Shown in pieces: positions 4,852 to 6,155 of a stretch of 6,155 bases of DNA; position 1 is the stretch's first letter; every line of letters starts with the position of its first letter. The position numbers were made by a program, and so were the translations under genes. Origin of the DNA: Bacillota bacterium (GTDB taxonomy: Bacteria; Bacillota; Clostridia; Oscillospirales; Acutalibacteraceae); contig JAEZFF010000027.1 in NCBI GenBank assembly GCA_023417635.1, forward strand, positions 1 through 6,155. The letters run 5' to 3'. The notes beneath the pieces are model-generated. The model ran no database searches and was not told the DNA's origin. It was given only the letters and a program-made list of their open reading frames with translations.

Positions 4852-6155
4852 ATGAAAAGCGGAACTAGAAATATTATAATTGTCGCAGTAACCACCGCCG
4901 TGCTGGGCGGAGCGGTCTTTGCCTTGACCAGAGCGGGCGGCTCCGGCTCCTCTTCTTCGAACGGCGCCTCGTCGGGTGCAAGCATCAAGCTGGTTTCGCA
5001 GTCCAGCCAAAATGTGGTTTCCATGAAAGTAACGAACCGGAAGGGAAGCTATACGCTTGTCCCGGCCGGACAAAACAGCCTGACTTCTTCCGCCGCCTCT
5101 TCTGCTTCCGTAACCTATACGGTGAAAGAGCTTGCAGGCTGCCCGGTAGACACGGACGAAACCTCTTCTGTCCTGCAGAATGGCTTCAGCCTTACGGCAA
5201 CCAAAAATCTCGGCACGGTAAGCAGCCTTTCCGACTACGGGCTTTCCGACCCGCAGGCTTCCGTTGAGGTTTTGTTCAAAGACGGCTCCACGTTCCGCTA
5301 TAGAATCGGCAACGCGACTGCTACGGATCCTTCGGCACGCTATTTGTGCAGTGAAAATTCCAGCACCGTTTATGTGGTAAGCGTTAACGCTGGCTTGCTG
5401 GAAGGTGCGCCGTATTTTGTAAAAAAACAGTTGGTTTCGCTTGGCGGCGACTCTTCCGCACAGCCTTCGTTTACGAGGATTGCGCTGAGCGGCTCGAAAT
5501 ACCCGCAGCCGGTTGTGCTGCAGGCAGGCTCCGGCGGTACGCTTTCCATTATTTCGCCTACGGCTTATGACGCGGACGGAACAAACCTCAGCGCGCTGCA
5601 AACGTGCCTTTCCAGTCTGACGGCGGACTCCGCCGTGGCCTTGAACCCGGACGCAGCCACCCTCAAAAAATATGGGTTTGCTTCGCCGACTGCGGTCGCC
5701 GAGTATACGATGAACAAGAAAAACTACAAAATCACCATTGGTGCACAGAACGGCAAAAGCTACTATGCCATGGTCGACGGCGTGAACGTCGTTTACTCTG
5801 TTTCGGCGGACAGCGTTTCCGCTTTCGCTGCACAAAGCCTTTTTGGCCTTCGCAGCAAGTTGGCTTTTACGCCGCAGATAGAAACTGTGAAAAAGATTTC
5901 CATTGTTTCTGGGGGCAAGGCCTGTGCGGCGTCAGTAACACGCACCGAGAAGACTTCATCCTCTACGGAAGACAAAAAAGTGTACGCCTACAAAGTTACG
6001 GGAACCAGCGGCAAAGCGTTGGATTACGACAACGGCTATAAAGGCGCATACGAAAAACTCATCGGCATCCTGCTGTATGCGGATTCTTCCGCAAAGCCTT
6101 CCGGTACGCCGGCTGTCACCATAAAATACAGCTACTTTGACAAAACGGGTACAGA
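4852..6155 (+). CDS. DUF4340 domain protein, membrane-anchored, C-terminus cut by the window edge
   Basis: The frame is open for 434 codons plus two bases to the right edge, with no stop. An N-terminal hydrophobic segment (about residues 7-26) with no lipobox Cys suggests an uncleaved membrane anchor, followed by a Gly/Ser-rich linker (29-45). The rest should lie outside the membrane. Two copies of the DUF4340 unit are visible: YGLSDPQASVEVLFKDG with a following RIGN and TVYVV (129-176), and YGFASPTAVAEYTMNKK with a following TIGA and VVYSV (274-317). The gene starts one base after the GldG-like stop, and DUF4340 proteins commonly accompany GldG-type ABC genes, so a role in the same envelope complex is likely. 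The molecular function is unknown. Since the family is usually near this length, probably only a short end is missing. No terminator is in view, so the operon could continue. Confidence 0.88.
   Translation, partial: MKSGTRNIIIVAVTTAVLGGAVFALTRAGGSGSSSSNGASSGASIKLVSQSSQNVVSMKVTNRKGSYTLVPAGQNSLTSSAASSASVTYTVKELAGCPVDTDETSSVLQNGFSLTATKNLGTVSSLSDYGLSDPQASVEVLFKDGSTFRYRIGNATATDPSARYLCSENSSTVYVVSVNAGLLEGAPYFVKKQLVSLGGDSSAQPSFTRIALSGSKYPQPVVLQAGSGGTLSIISPTAYDADGTNLSALQTCLSSLTADSAVALNPDAATLKKYGFASPTAVAEYTMNKKNYKITIGAQNGKSYYAMVDGVNVVYSVSADSVSAFAAQSLFGLRSKLAFTPQIETVKKISIVSGGKACAASVTRTEKTSSSTEDKKVYAYKVTGTSGKALDYDNGYKGAYEKLIGILLYADSSAKPSGTPAVTIKYSYFDKTGT

Noticed and set aside
4819..5835. A 338-codon minus-strand open frame opposite the DUF4340 gene
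   Set aside because: Its translation is Arg-rich and resembles no family I know. It lies opposite a recognisable DUF4340 gene with a strong ribosome binding site.

Overview
This looks like a chromosomal segment from a Gram-positive Firmicute, most likely a low-oxygen clostridial lineage in the Ruminococcaceae/Oscillospirales range. The reasons are strong AGGAGG-type ribosome binding sites, near-consensus sigma-A promoter boxes, fairly GC-rich third codon positions, and protein sequences that resemble clostridial versions of their families. The lineage is an inference from protein style, not from a marker gene. No RNA genes, insertion sequences, CRISPR arrays or phage genes were seen.

Layout: the left fifth (1-1146) is a leftward gene for a DUF1015 family protein, open to the left edge and so missing its C-terminus. 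Next comes a divergent intergenic region of 367 bases (1147-1513). It holds a perfect TTGACA/TATAAT promoter for the leftward gene, a GC-rich leader, a hairpin with a short U-run on the minus strand, an interrupted palindrome, and an extended -10 promoter with a strong ribosome binding site for the rightward genes. The rest (1514-6155) is one tightly packed rightward operon of four genes. They encode an ABC-2 type ATPase, a six-helix permease that starts at TTG and overlaps the ATPase gene by 4 bases, a GldG-like auxiliary protein with two membrane helices and a large outer domain, and a membrane-anchored DUF4340 protein that runs off the right edge.

How they work together: the four operon genes form the GldA/GldF/GldG plus DUF4340 arrangement. 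By homology the ATPase drives the permease, and the two auxiliary proteins sit mostly outside the cytoplasmic membrane, probably in complex with the permease. The best-known relatives are the Bacteroidetes gliding-associated GldAFG proteins, but nothing here suggests gliding, and the substrate in Firmicutes is not evident from sequence. The most interesting points are this transporter of unknown purpose, a lineage-specific charged cytoplasmic tail on the GldG-like protein, and an internal duplication in the DUF4340 protein. The divergent DUF1015 gene probably belongs to a separate pathway; in clostridia this family often lies beside serine biosynthesis genes.
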